64,000 bases of DNA from Actinomycetota bacterium (GCA_020636905.1 JACJWX010000013.1:21975-85974), one strand, 5' to 3'; numbered from the stretch's first letter, positions 8,078 to 16,061 are shown. A program made the numbers and translations. Notes: generated by a model not told the origin, from the letters alone.

Positions 8078-8656
8078 TCATCGTTCGGCCGCCGGCGTGA
8101 ACTGCACGGCCAGCTCGACCAGCTCGCCCTGCGAGACCCCCGCCGCCGACATGACGACCGTCCGGCCCCGCCGTCGCCAGGTCAGCGCGGTTCGATCGAT
8201 CGACGGAAGCCGATGCAGCAGAATGCCCGACCGTCGCACCGGCGTGGCGTCCTGCGGCGGCAGCAGCGGCTGCCCGGAGAGGACGCTGAACGCGATCTGA
8301 CCGCTGAGGTGGTCCTGGTACACGGTCAGGACCGTGCGGCCGGCCACACGATCCACGCGGCGGCCTGCGGCTCGCCAGCCGAGCCTGGCGAAGTCGGGCA
8401 GCGGGAGCCCCCGGGCCCGCCGCGCGTCGCCCGCGTCGGGCAGGTTCGGTCCGCGCGCCTGGAGCACGACCACGTCGGCCGCCAGCTGATCATCGGCAGG
8501 GTCGGCGGTGCGCGCGAAGATCACGGCCGAGACGATCGCCGCCACGATCAGCACTCCCGCGAGCACGGCGCTGAGGACCGGGGGCCGGTCGCGCTGCGAC
8601 GTGTCGGCCGGGCGCTTGGCCCTCGAAAGAGCGAACTCTGACACCTCCCCGTCCAC
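8078..8656 (-). CDS. Membrane protein with anti-sigma-like extracytoplasmic domain
   Basis: 192 residues: a short cytoplasmic basic segment, one transmembrane helix (about residues 27-49, VLSAVLAGVLIVAAIVSAVI) and an outer domain of about 130 residues. The C-terminal region, GILLHRLPSIDRTALTWRRR then GRTVVMSAAGVSQGELVEL, has the layout of the C-terminal domain of zinc-type anti-sigma factors (a Trp strand, then a VS-x-L/V-eL helix). No HxxxCxxC zinc anti-sigma motif is present before the helix, and no sigma factor gene is nearby. Start GTG 8656 follows a TAGCGT hexamer by 9 bases and is divergent from ctaA, sharing its promoter region. The role is not known; heme/copper context is suggestive only. 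Confidence 0.55.
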   Translation of the reverse strand: MDGEVSEFALSRAKRPADTSQRDRPPVLSAVLAGVLIVAAIVSAVIFARTADPADDQLAADVVVLQARGPNLPDAGDARRARGLPLPDFARLGWRAAGRRVDRVAGRTVLTVYQDHLSGQIAFSVLSGQPLLPPQDATPVRRSGILLHRLPSIDRTALTWRRRGRTVVMSAAGVSQGELVELAVQFTPAAER

Positions 8657-8665
8657 CTGAGCGCG

Positions 8666-8671
8666 ACGCTA
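8666..8671 (-). promoter_or_regulatory. Putative -10 element, minus-strand gene 8078-8656
   Basis: TAGCGT on the minus strand, 9 bases before GTG 8656. It overlaps the plus-strand -10 of ctaA by two bases, so polymerase cannot occupy both at once. Confidence 0.45.
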
Positions 8672-8675
8672 GCAT
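8670..8675 (+). promoter_or_regulatory. Putative -10 element of ctaA
   Basis: TAGCAT, six bases before ATG 8682; no Shine-Dalgarno is present, so ctaA looks leaderless. Confidence 0.5.
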
Positions 8676-8681
8676 GCCCAC

Positions 8682-9641
8682 ATGCGCATGAGTGGCCCGC
8701 AGCGGTTCCTCGCCCCGCTCCGAACCGACCGGGGCTTCTGGGCACTCGTCGTGGCGAACGCCGCGGTGCTCTGGGTGATCATCGTGAGCGGTTCCATGGT
8801 GCGCCTCACCGCATCCGGCCTGGGGTGCCCCGACTGGCCCCTCTGCGATGGCGGAGTGGTGCCCGCCGAAGGCGTCCACCAGTTCATCGAGTACGGCAAC
8901 CGGGTGGCGTCAGGGCTCATCATCCTGGTGACGGTCGCGACCTGGATCGCGAGCCGGGGATACCCCTCCGATCGACCCGCGATCCGGGGCCTCGCCCGCG
9001 CAACCGCCCTTCAGAGCCTGGCCCAGATGCCGCTCGGCGGCCTGACGGTGCTCTCCGGCCTCCACCCCATGATGGTGGGCGCGCACTTCCTCCTGTCCAT
9101 CGGCGCGCTCACCACGGGCGTGCTCCTCGTCGTCACGGTGTCCGACCAGCGGCGGGGTGTCGAGCGTGGATTCGATGCGCGCCGCGGGCCGTTCGCCGTG
9201 CTCTCCGCCGTCGCCCTGCTCGTGGTCGTGGTGACGGGCGTCCTGGTGACGGCCGCCGGACCGCACTCGGGTGACGACGACGTCCTCAAGCGCTTCGGCG
9301 ACCTGGAAACGGCCGCCTGGATCCACGTCCGTGCGGTCGGGGTGATGCTGGTCCTGATGGGCGTGCTGGCGTTCTGGCTGCGCCGGGAGCCGATCGACCG
9401 TCCGCTCGTCCCCCGCGTCGCGATGATCTTCGCCGGATTGCTCGCTGTGCAGATCACCCTCGGCGAACTCCAGTACCGCAACGGACTGCCATGGCAGGTG
9501 GTCGCCGCGCACGTGTCCGTCGCCGGCCTGGTGTGGGCAACCGGCGTCGCCACCACGTGGATGATCGCCCGCCCCACACGCGGGCTCCCGCACGTCGACG
9601 CGGCATCGGTTCGCCGGGAGGCGGTCAGCGGCAGGCGCTGA
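8682..9641 (+). CDS. ctaA: Heme A synthase (COX15/CtaA family)
   Basis: Integral membrane monooxygenase that oxidises the C8 methyl of heme O to make heme A for aa3-type cytochrome oxidase. 319 residues with about eight helices. Family motifs are visible: GSMVRLTASGLGCPDWPLC (residues 32-50), with the invariant cysteine pair, FIEYGNRVASG holding the first EYxHR/NR-type element, GGLTVLSGLHPMMVGAHF with histidines for heme, and the second-half repeat VTGVLVTAAGPHSGDD followed by ITLGELQYRNGLPW and AAHVSVAGL. The start ATG follows a leaderless-type promoter. No heme O synthase or oxidase subunit gene lies next to it in the window. Confidence 0.95.
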   Translation: MRMSGPQRFLAPLRTDRGFWALVVANAAVLWVIIVSGSMVRLTASGLGCPDWPLCDGGVVPAEGVHQFIEYGNRVASGLIILVTVATWIASRGYPSDRPAIRGLARATALQSLAQMPLGGLTVLSGLHPMMVGAHFLLSIGALTTGVLLVVTVSDQRRGVERGFDARRGPFAVLSAVALLVVVVTGVLVTAAGPHSGDDDVLKRFGDLETAAWIHVRAVGVMLVLMGVLAFWLRREPIDRPLVPRVAMIFAGLLAVQITLGELQYRNGLPWQVVAAHVSVAGLVWATGVATTWMIARPTRGLPHVDAASVRREAVSGRR

Positions 9642-9686
9642 GTCGTGGTCCGCGGCTGAGCGACCCGGCGGGGCCGGGCACGCCGG

Positions 9687-10040
9687 TCAGCGGTGACGAT
9701 CCGCCGCGCTCTGGCAGCTCACGCAGCGGGCGGCGTCCGGCCGGGCCCGCAGGCGCCCCTCGGGGATGGCCGCCCCGCAGTCCTGGCAGACGCCGTAGGT
9801 GCCCGCGTCGATCGCCTCGTGTGCGCGTTCGAGCCGCTCGAGCTGGTTGCGCAGCCGAAGGACGTCCCTGAGCTGCCGTTCGCGGGCCTCGGCGTCGGTG
9901 GCTGCCTCGGCCGGATGGTGGTGGCCGTCGGATCGTTCGTCGCCGTCAGCCGCGAGGTCCTTCTCGCTCAGCTTGCTGCGAATCTCGACTTCGAGCTCGG
10001 CGATTCGTTCGCGAGCAAGCGCTTTTTCGGCCTCGTCCAT
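9687..10040 (-). CDS. DksA/TraR-type C4 zinc-finger protein
   Basis: 117 residues: a long N-terminal helical region (MDEAEKALARERIAELEVEI, then RQLRDVLRLRNQLERLERA) and a C-terminal four-cysteine finger, GTYGVCQDCGAAIPEGRL followed by ARCVSCQSAADRH. This is the DksA/TraR architecture; such proteins reach into the secondary channel of RNA polymerase, although the acidic tip residues of true DksA are not obvious here. Start ATG 10040 follows TACGAT by six bases, a leaderless pattern, and lies 4 bases after the stop of an upstream membrane gene on the same strand. A general regulatory role is likely; the target is unknown. Confidence 0.8.
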   Translation of the reverse strand: MDEAEKALARERIAELEVEIRSKLSEKDLAADGDERSDGHHHPAEAATDAEARERQLRDVLRLRNQLERLERAHEAIDAGTYGVCQDCGAAIPEGRLRARPDAARCVSCQSAADRHR

Positions 10041-10044
10041 CCGC

Positions 10045-10248
10045 CTATCGTAGCCCGGAACCACCGCAAGACGAATCGGGGCGCTCGCGGGCGCGACGGG
10101 CAAATGACCGGACCACGAACCACGCCACGACGAGTCCAGCCCCGGCCCCCGCGGCGAGGGTGACGCGACCGGTCGCGATCGCGGCGATTTCGACCACGAA
10201 CAGCACCGCGACGATGGCGAGCAGAAGCTGTCCCAGGCGGCGGTCCAC
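10045..10248 (-). CDS. Small two-helix membrane protein
   Basis: 67 residues from GTG 10248, VDRRLGQLLLAIVAVLFVVE, with two hydrophobic spans (about residues 6-25 and 29-47) separated by a TGRVT turn and a basic cytoplasmic tail FARRARERPD. No family is recognised. It ends four bases before the DksA/TraR-like start and may be cotranscribed with it. The GTG choice rests on the position of the first helix; the frame is open further upstream, but that part is antisense to the muramidase-like gene. Confidence 0.5.
   Translation of the reverse strand: MDRRLGQLLLAIVAVLFVVEIAAIATGRVTLAAGAGAGLVVAWFVVRSFARRARERPDSSCGGSGLR
10047..10052 (-). promoter_or_regulatory. Putative -10 element of the DksA/TraR-like gene
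   Basis: TACGAT on the minus strand, six bases before ATG 10040, overlapping the last codons of the gene at 10045-10248. Confidence 0.45.
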
Positions 10249-10309
10249 GGGGAAACCGTACCCGCCGACACGACCGACCCGGGGATTTCGTCGCGTCAGC
10301 GGCCCGAAG

Positions 10310-10315
10310 TAGACT
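10310..10315 (+). promoter_or_regulatory. Putative -10 element of gene 10322-11467
   Basis: TAGACT, six bases before GTG 10322. Confidence 0.45.
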
Positions 10316-10321
10316 CGCCGG

Positions 10322-11467
10322 GTGGTCCGCCGCAGGCACAAGCTCATTCCGCTCACCGTCGCCGCCGCGATCATCGGGGGCGTGTCCCCCGCGGCCGCGC
10401 AGCTCTCCTCGACGCCGGGGATCGCGTCGACGGTCAACGCCATCGATGCGCTGACGTGCGTCGTCCCCACCGACACGGTCACCTTCGAGGGGATCCTCAG
10501 CACGGCCGCCAGTCCCATGGCCGGGTCCGCAGACGTGATCGTGTCGTCTGCCACCGCGGTGGACATCGACCCGCGCTTCATCCTGGCCATCGCCGCGCAC
10601 GAGACCATGCTCGGGACGTACGGGCCGGCGCGGGACATCCACAACCCCTTCGGCCTGGGCCCCGGAATGGTGTTCGACACCGAGGCCGATGCGATCCGCT
10701 TCGCGGTCGGAACGCTCGCGCGCAACTACTTCGGTGACGGCCTGCAGACCATCTCGCAGATCGGGGCGCGATGGGCGCCGGTGGGCGCCGCGAACGATCC
10801 CGGCGGCCTGAATCAGCACTGGACCGCCGGGGTGAGCGCCGCCTACACCACCCTTGGTGGCAACGCCGCGCTGCCGCCGCTGCTGAGCGTTCAGCGCCAG
10901 GGCGGCGAGTGCTTGGGCAATCCATCCGCCGGGCTGCTGTCGCCGGTCGCGCCCGAGCCGCCCGCCGAGGGCGTCGGCCCGCCGCTGATCGTGATCTGGG
11001 GTGGCAACGCACCCACCATCAAGCCGTTCGGCGATCAGGCCGCCGCCCGGAGCGCCACCCTGCCCGGCTTCGCCTTCCCGCTCGCGGTGCGCACCGACGG
11101 CGAATCGCGATACGCGCAGACCGCCTGCGGACCCGAATCGGCGTGCACGGTCACTCTCGAAACCGCCCCCGGCATCCACGCCATCGCCGCGAGCGACGGC
11201 CGACTGGTCGCCGCCACAGCGCAGCAACGGACGGACCTCGGGGTCGCCTTCTGGATCGTCCGTCCCGACGGCAACAAGCTCGGATACGGCCCCCTCGCGT
11301 CGTACGCACCCGGGATCAGCCACGGCGCCTACGTCCGCCTCGGCGCACCGCTCGGCACCACCACGGGGCAGCTGACCTTCGCCTGGCGGCGTGCCGGAGC
11401 GGCCATCGACCCCTATCCGCTGCTGGTGGCGACCCGACCGCCCTCATCGAAGGTCCCCGCCAGCTGA
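10322..11467 (+). CDS. Secreted muramidase/glucosaminidase-like protein
   Basis: 381 residues with a Sec signal peptide (basic MVRRRHKL, hydrophobic LTVAAAIIGG, cleavage likely after SPAAA near 25). Residues about 80-180 have the shape of a lysozyme-like peptidoglycan hydrolase domain: DPRFILAIAAHETMLGTYGP, with the likely catalytic Glu in AHE, then IHNPFGLGPG, RWAPVGAANDPGGLN and WTAGVSAAYTTLGG. The C-terminal 170 residues form a beta-rich domain with two cysteines (AQTACGPESACTVTLE), perhaps for wall attachment or sugar binding. Start is a leaderless-type GTG. Its stop TGA overlaps the apparent CTG start of the next gene. Activity has to be inferred from the fold. Confidence 0.7.
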   Translation: MVRRRHKLIPLTVAAAIIGGVSPAAAQLSSTPGIASTVNAIDALTCVVPTDTVTFEGILSTAASPMAGSADVIVSSATAVDIDPRFILAIAAHETMLGTYGPARDIHNPFGLGPGMVFDTEADAIRFAVGTLARNYFGDGLQTISQIGARWAPVGAANDPGGLNQHWTAGVSAAYTTLGGNAALPPLLSVQRQGGECLGNPSAGLLSPVAPEPPAEGVGPPLIVIWGGNAPTIKPFGDQAAARSATLPGFAFPLAVRTDGESRYAQTACGPESACTVTLETAPGIHAIAASDGRLVAATAQQRTDLGVAFWIVRPDGNKLGYGPLASYAPGISHGAYVRLGAPLGTTTGQLTFAWRRAGAAIDPYPLLVATRPPSSKVPAS

Positions 11468-12522
11468 GCGCGGCACCGGAATACCGGAGCGCGCTCCTGG
11501 CCGCCCTGTCCGACGCCCACGGTCCGTCCGGGCGCGAGGAGGCGATCGCCGAGCTGGTGCGTCCCGAGCTCGAGGCGACGTGCGATCAGGTGGACGTCGA
11601 CGCGATGGGGTCGTTGCTCGGGTTCCGGGCCGGCACCGGTGACGGCGCGCGGTACAGGGTGATGCTGGCCGCCCACATGGACGAGATCGGGCTGATGGTG
11701 ACCCACGTGGACGCGGCGACCGGGTTCCTGAACATCATCCCCCTCGGCGGCTGGGACGCCCGCACCCTGGTGAGCCAGCGGGTGGTGGTCCACGGTCGCG
11801 AAGCCGTCGATGGCGTCGTGGGAACGCCACCGGTCCACGTGCTCAAACCGGAAGACCGCGACAGGGCGCCCAAGCTGACCGACCTGGTCATCGACACGGG
11901 AATCCTCGACGGGCGCATCACCGACCTCGTCCGGCCCGGGGATGTCGCCACGCGGAGCCGCCGGCTTCAGCAGATGGGCGACCTCATCTCCGGCAAGGCG
12001 CTCGACGACCGCGTCGGGGTGTTCATCATGCTCGAGGCGCTGCGAATGACGGAGCCCGCCACCGCGGACCTGTACGCCGTGGCCGCCGTGCAGGAGGAGG
12101 TCGGCCTCCGGGGCAGCCGGACCGCGACCCACCGCGTGAACCCCCACGTCGGGGTGGCGATCGACACCTGTCCCTCCGGTGACGGGCCGGGCCAGACCGG
12201 CGGTGGCACAAAACTCGGCGACGGGGCCGCGATCCGCGTGGCCGACGCGAGTGCCATCGCCTCTCACAGGGTCGTCGAGTTCCTCGAACGGCTGGCCGTG
12301 GACCGTGGCATTCCCCATCAGTTCCACGTGTCGGACAAGGGGGGGACCGACACCGCGTCCCTCCAGCTCGCCCGCGACGGATCACTGGCGGGCTGCATCT
12401 CGATTCCGAGCCGCTACGGGCACTCGTCGGTGGAGGCCTGCCACCCCGGCGACATCCAGGCCTGTATCGACCTCACCGTCGCGCTCATCGAGCACGCGCA
12501 CGAGCTCATCCCGGAGGGCTGA
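11464..12522 (+). CDS. M42 family metallo-aminopeptidase (no canonical start codon)
   Basis: Dinuclear zinc or cobalt aminopeptidase of the M42 (PepA/endoglucanase-like, TET) family, cytosolic. Metal ligands are in place: His in MLAAHMDEIGL, Asp in SGKALDDRVGVF, the Glu pair in VQEEVGLRGS, Asp in VAIDTCPSGD and His in YGHSSVEACHPGD. The conserved N-terminal SDAHGPSGREE starts about 15 codons into the frame, but no ATG, GTG or TTG is found before it. The best candidate is CTG 11464, which overlaps the TGA of the preceding gene (CTGA), with AAGG about nine bases upstream. This gives 352 residues, normal for the family. Its 3' end overlaps the convergent rodZ-like gene by 17 bases. Confidence 0.85.
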   Translation: MSAAPEYRSALLAALSDAHGPSGREEAIAELVRPELEATCDQVDVDAMGSLLGFRAGTGDGARYRVMLAAHMDEIGLMVTHVDAATGFLNIIPLGGWDARTLVSQRVVVHGREAVDGVVGTPPVHVLKPEDRDRAPKLTDLVIDTGILDGRITDLVRPGDVATRSRRLQQMGDLISGKALDDRVGVFIMLEALRMTEPATADLYAVAAVQEEVGLRGSRTATHRVNPHVGVAIDTCPSGDGPGQTGGGTKLGDGAAIRVADASAIASHRVVEFLERLAVDRGIPHQFHVSDKGGTDTASLQLARDGSLAGCISIPSRYGHSSVEACHPGDIQACIDLTVALIEHAHELIPEG

Positions 12523-13285
12523 CCGCCCGGCGTCCCTGCCGGGTGAACACGACGTCGCCGGTCCCTTCCGGCAGCGCCTGTACCCGGGTGCCCACGGTGG
12601 CCCTGATGCCGGGGCCCCATCCCAGCCGCACCCAGACCGGCGTGGCCAGCGAATAGGTCCGGGTGGCCCCGGCCGCCAGCGTCCCCTCGAACAGGATCGC
12701 TCCGCCGGCGTTGCGCCGCCGCACCTGGATCCAGCTTCCGTCCGGGGGTCGTCCCGCGAGGCTGAGCCGGGGTGGCGCGGCGGGCGTCACCGGTTGCGGC
12801 GTCGATGGGGTCACGACCGGTTCGTCCGGGACCGTCGCAGTGGGTGTGGTCAGGTCGCCGGTCGTCGAGCCGTTGAACGCCGGTGATTCCGGGTCGCTCC
12901 GGCCGCCGAGGTAGATCGCGACGGCGACCGCGGCCAGGCCGCCGACCAGCAGCAGGGCGGTCCGCCACACGCCGCGCCGGTCCCGCGGGCGCCGCGGGGG
13001 CGTCACCGACGCTCGGCGCCGGGTGAGATCGGTCGCGGGCTCGTCCGGTTCGAGCGGGCCCAGCACGTCGTTGAGTTCCCGCAGCAAGGGCTCCGCGTCG
13101 AGCCCCAGGTACTGGGCGTACTGCTGCAGAAAGCCCCGGGCGTACGTGCGCTCGGGGAGCAGTTCGAATCGTTCGTCCTCGAGTGCCGCGAGGTACCGTC
13201 CCCGAATCCTCGTCGCGGATTCGCATTCGGGCAGGTCGAGGCCCAGTCGGTGTCGAGCATCGCGAAGCGTGCTGCCGATTGCCAA
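12506..13285 (-). CDS. RodZ-like helix-turn-helix membrane protein
   Basis: 259 residues in the RodZ order: an N-terminal Xre/Cro-type helix-turn-helix (MAIGSTLRDARHRLGLDL, then YLAALEDERFELLPERTY and GFLQQYAQYLGLD), a basic juxtamembrane segment, one helix (about residues 107-126, TALLLVGGLAAVAVAIYLGG), a Thr/Pro-rich linker and a beta-rich extracytoplasmic DUF4115-type domain beginning near PRLSLAGRPPDGSWIQV. RodZ links MreB filaments to the cell wall elongation machinery; in actinobacteria lacking MreB the role is less clear. Start is TTG 13285 with GGGGGACG upstream. It is convergent with, and overlaps, the M42 peptidase. Confidence 0.82.
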   Translation of the reverse strand: MAIGSTLRDARHRLGLDLPECESATRIRGRYLAALEDERFELLPERTYARGFLQQYAQYLGLDAEPLLRELNDVLGPLEPDEPATDLTRRRASVTPPRRPRDRRGVWRTALLLVGGLAAVAVAIYLGGRSDPESPAFNGSTTGDLTTPTATVPDEPVVTPSTPQPVTPAAPPRLSLAGRPPDGSWIQVRRRNAGGAILFEGTLAAGATRTYSLATPVWVRLGWGPGIRATVGTRVQALPEGTGDVVFTRQGRRAVSPPG

Positions 13286-13508
13286 GTGCGTCCCCCGGGG
13301 GTCGCGACGGACCGCGTCAGTCTTGCACGCGTCCCCGACGACGTCATGGAGTGGGCGGTCTCGGCCACCCGAACTGGACTTCGGGGGAGGGAACCCCCGG
13401 CCGCGATCTGACAGGCTCGGCTCGTGCGTGGTGCCCCATGAGCCGGTCCTGTTCCTTGCGCGGCGTCCTCGTCGGGGACGAGGCGACGGCGGGCACCCGG
13501 AGGGACCC

Positions 13509-14282
13509 GTGAGCGCCGATCGGTTCGACCCCGGCCCGCCGTACGCCGGGGAGTCGGACCTCGAGGACGGCCCGTTCGCCTACTCCCGGCATCCCGACGC
13601 TGCGGAGATCCCGCCGGCCGAGCCCGACCCGGATGTCGCCGACGACCGCCCTCGGACAGATTCTCCCGGAGGGACGTCGCACATTGCGCGCCGCGTCACG
13701 GCGACGCTGCTCGCGCTCGCGCTGGGCGTCGGCGCGGGCGCCGCGGTCGTCGAGGCACAGCGGGGCCCGGTGGCGGCGACCGCGGCGGCATCGTCCCCGG
13801 GGACCCCGTATCGGGCCCTGGTGGCGCCGTCTCTGCAGCGGCTCACCGGCTCGGCGATCCGGATCACCGGCGCCATGGCGAGGACGACCACGCCCCGGGC
13901 CCTTCCGGCGTTGAATCGTATGGCCGTGCGGCAGATCGTGGTGGTCGAGCAGGCGAGGATCCGCGCCGCCACGATCGAGGTGACCGAGCAGCAGAACGCC
14001 GCGCACCGCCTCCTGCTCTCGGCCGCGGCGGAACACCGCACCTTCCTGGAGTACCTCGCGGCGGCGTCCGGCCGCGGTGAGGGCACCGATCGCCTCGAAC
14101 GCATCAATCAGGCCCGGTCGGCGGCGGGAGCCGCGATGGCCGCCTACCGCGAGTTCTTCGCCCGCGCTCCGGGCGTGCCGAACCGGCTGCTCGCGAACAA
14201 CCTCGCGAACGTGACCCGGCCAACCGACGCCATCAGGTGGGCCGAAGGCCTGCCGCCGCTCGCCCGGCCGCGACGATCGTAG
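13509..14282 (+). CDS. Single-span anchored protein of unknown function
   Basis: 257 residues from GTG 13509, which has GGAGGGA five bases upstream. The first 60 residues are acidic and proline-rich (cytoplasmic), followed by one helix (VTATLLALALGVGAGAAVVE) and an Ala/Arg-rich outer domain that is probably mostly helical (MARTTTPRALPALNRMAVRQ and LLLSAAAEHRTFLEYLAAAS). I recognise no family. Its TAG stop lies inside the left inverted repeat of the element at 14281-14480. The 223 bases upstream (13286-13508), divergent to the RodZ gene, hold no other gene that I can support. Confidence 0.6.
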   Translation: MSADRFDPGPPYAGESDLEDGPFAYSRHPDAAEIPPAEPDPDVADDRPRTDSPGGTSHIARRVTATLLALALGVGAGAAVVEAQRGPVAATAAASSPGTPYRALVAPSLQRLTGSAIRITGAMARTTTPRALPALNRMAVRQIVVVEQARIRAATIEVTEQQNAAHRLLLSAAAEHRTFLEYLAAASGRGEGTDRLERINQARSAAGAAMAAYREFFARAPGVPNRLLANNLANVTRPTDAIRWAEGLPPLARPRRS

Positions 14283-14650
14283 TGTCCTGAGTCGAAGGCT
14301 TCGCGGCAGCCTGGCGGCTGCAACCCCGCACGCAACCCCACACCGCCCCGAATCACCGGTGCGACGCGGGGGGTGCGTCGTCGGCTCGGGCCATGCCACC
14401 AGGCATTGTCCCGAACCTCCTCCGTGTTGCATGCGGTTTTCGCTCGCCACCCTGCTCCCGAACCTCCGACTCACGACACCGGTGTCTCTGAGCCGAAGGC
14501 TTCGCGGCAGCCTGGCGGCTGCAACCCCGCACCCCACCGCCCCCAAATCACGCGAGCGCGTCGATGCCACCGGCATCGTCCCGAACCTCCTCCGTGTTGC
14601 ATGCGGCTTTCGCTCGCCACCCTGCTCCCGAACCTTCGACTCACGACACT
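14281..14650. repeat. Two head-to-tail non-coding elements with terminal inverted repeats
   Basis: Unit 1 is 14281-14480 and unit 2 is 14481-14650. Each starts with a version of AGTGTCCTGAGTCGAAGG and ends with its inverted copy, CCTTCGACTCACGACACT (14633-14650) or CCTCCGACTCACGACACC (14463-14480). Inside both are the same blocks: GGCTTCGCGGCAGCCTGGCG, which contains the hairpin GCAGCC-TGGC-GGCTGC, and CCGAACCTCCTCCGTGTTGC followed by the shared TTCGCTCGCCACCCTGCTCC. A further inverted copy of the end (CGTTCGACTGAGGCACT) lies at 14653-14669. No protein is encoded. The layout fits a MITE-like or REP/BIME-like element duplicated in tandem. Confidence 0.75.
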
Positions 14651-14697
14651 CGCGTTCGACTGAGGCACTGTGGGGCCCTTCGAGGAGGGTCCGGCGA

Positions 14698-15552
14698 CTA
14701 CGCCAGGTGTGCGGCGCCCACGCCGGCGATGATCCCGCCGATGACGAGCACCACGGCGGCGGCTCCGAGGATCGGCGTGAGCCGGCCGTAGGCCATGTGA
14801 CCGCGCCCGAAGCCGCCCAGGATCGCCGCGGCAACGGCACCGCCGGCGAGACCACCCAGGTGCCCACCGATCGAGATGCCAGGGATGGCGAAGGTGAACA
14901 CCAGGTTGAGGAGCAGGACCGGTCCCAGCGCCGAGCGCATCATCTCCATCCCCCGGTGCCGCGAGAGCACCAGCAGCGCCCCCATCAACCCGAACACGCC
15001 ACCTGAGGCGCCGACCGTGAGGGCGTCGGGTGACAGCAGGATGGCCCCCGCCGACCCCCAGACGACCGAGCTGGCGTAGATGAGAAGCATGCGGGGTGAT
15101 CCGAGGTAGTTCTCGAGGGCCGCGCCGAGGATCCAGAGCCCGAACATGTTGAACGCGATGTGCGCGATACCGGCGTGGATGAATGCCGCCGTGACCAGGC
15201 GATAGATCTCACCATCGGCCACCGTCAGCGCGTCGACGCCGCCGTCGGCGACGATGCGGTTGTTGATGGCGCCCGCCGACCCCGACTGCACCAGCTGGGC
15301 CAGGAACACGAGCACGTTCGCGACGATGAGCGCCATGGTGACGACCGCGCCGCGGGAACCGGGCGACACCATCCGGCGGCGACCGCCGGAGGCGCTTCCG
15401 CCGGCACATTCAGGGCACCGGATGCCCACCGCCGCGGGGGTCATGCAGGAGGTGCAGATGTACCGGCCGCAGCTGCTGCAGCTGACCAGCGTTTCGCGGT
15501 CCGGGTGCCGGTAGCAGCGGTGTGTCTGGGCCTGCTCGCTGTCGACGCTCAC
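14698..15552 (-). CDS. Rhomboid family intramembrane serine protease with N-terminal zinc-finger
   Basis: 284 residues from GTG 15552. The N-terminal 50 residues carry a B-box-like zinc finger (CYRHPDRETLVSCSSCGRYI, then CTSCM and CPEC), as in many actinobacterial rhomboids. Six or more helices follow. The serine-histidine dyad is visible: Ser about 183 in GASGGVFGLMGA and His about 231 in GGHLGGLAGG; the oxyanion Asn is in HIAFNMFGLWI (about 135). It cleaves transmembrane substrates within the membrane. The GTG overlaps the TGA of the upstream gene by four bases (GTGA), so the two are translationally coupled. Substrate unknown. Confidence 0.9.
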   Translation of the reverse strand: MSVDSEQAQTHRCYRHPDRETLVSCSSCGRYICTSCMTPAAVGIRCPECAGGSASGGRRRMVSPGSRGAVVTMALIVANVLVFLAQLVQSGSAGAINNRIVADGGVDALTVADGEIYRLVTAAFIHAGIAHIAFNMFGLWILGAALENYLGSPRMLLIYASSVVWGSAGAILLSPDALTVGASGGVFGLMGALLVLSRHRGMEMMRSALGPVLLLNLVFTFAIPGISIGGHLGGLAGGAVAAAILGGFGRGHMAYGRLTPILGAAAVVLVIGGIIAGVGAAHLA

Positions 15553-15950
15553 CACCTGGATGGTAGTCGAGGCCGCATCGGGCCGCTCCGCCGCCCGGTT
15601 CTGCGGGCGGTTCGCCCGAGTCCGCGTCGCCGCATTGCCGCGATCCCCATGACCATGGTGACGACCACGAGGGCGCCGACCGTCCGACCGGGACTGGCGA
15701 TCCAGCACGCCAGGAATCCCGCGGAACTGAGGACGATGATCACGATTCGCGCGAACCAGGCCTGGGCGGCCGCGGATCCGACGGGATTCTGCGGCGCCAG
15801 CGCGGCGCGATACCGCAGCACCGCCTGTTGCTCGCGCACCGTCCGCATCGCACCATCGATGGGCGGACTCGCCAGGTCGGACCAGCCTTCCCGGTCGGCG
15901 ACATCCGCCACGAGGTGGTATTCATGGGATGTCAGCGTCCCGGTGACCAC
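15549..15950 (-). CDS. Two-helix membrane protein coupled to rhomboid
   Basis: 133 residues from GTG 15950: a soluble N-terminal part (HEYHLVADVADREGWSDLAS, then MRTVREQQAVLRYRAALAPQ), two hydrophobic helices (about residues 67-85, IVIIVLSSAGFLACWIA, and 89-105, VGALVVVTMVMGIAAM) and an arginine-rich C-terminal tail. No family recognised. The TGA overlaps the rhomboid GTG, so a joint function is likely; it could be a substrate or a partner. An alternative start lies a little upstream, since no strong ribosome binding site is visible. Confidence 0.55.
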   Translation of the reverse strand: MVTGTLTSHEYHLVADVADREGWSDLASPPIDGAMRTVREQQAVLRYRAALAPQNPVGSAAAQAWFARIVIIVLSSAGFLACWIASPGRTVGALVVVTMVMGIAAMRRRGLGRTARRTGRRSGPMRPRLPSRW

Positions 15951-16061
15951 GATGCCTGCGACATCGGCAACGTGTCATCGACCTTGAGCACTGGCAGAAT
16001 GCGGGCCCCATCCCCCGCCAGCACCACCGATCGATCACGTTGGGCCGTTGAACCGGAAGGG

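Noticed and set aside
14281..14650. A protein-coding repeat family
   Set aside because: No frame has a ribosome binding site, and the inverted ends explain the repetition better.
13344..14867. Minus-strand frame of about 500 codons over gene 13509-14282 and the tandem elements
   Set aside because: It reads through the palindromic repeats, which explains its internal duplication; no family and no start signal.
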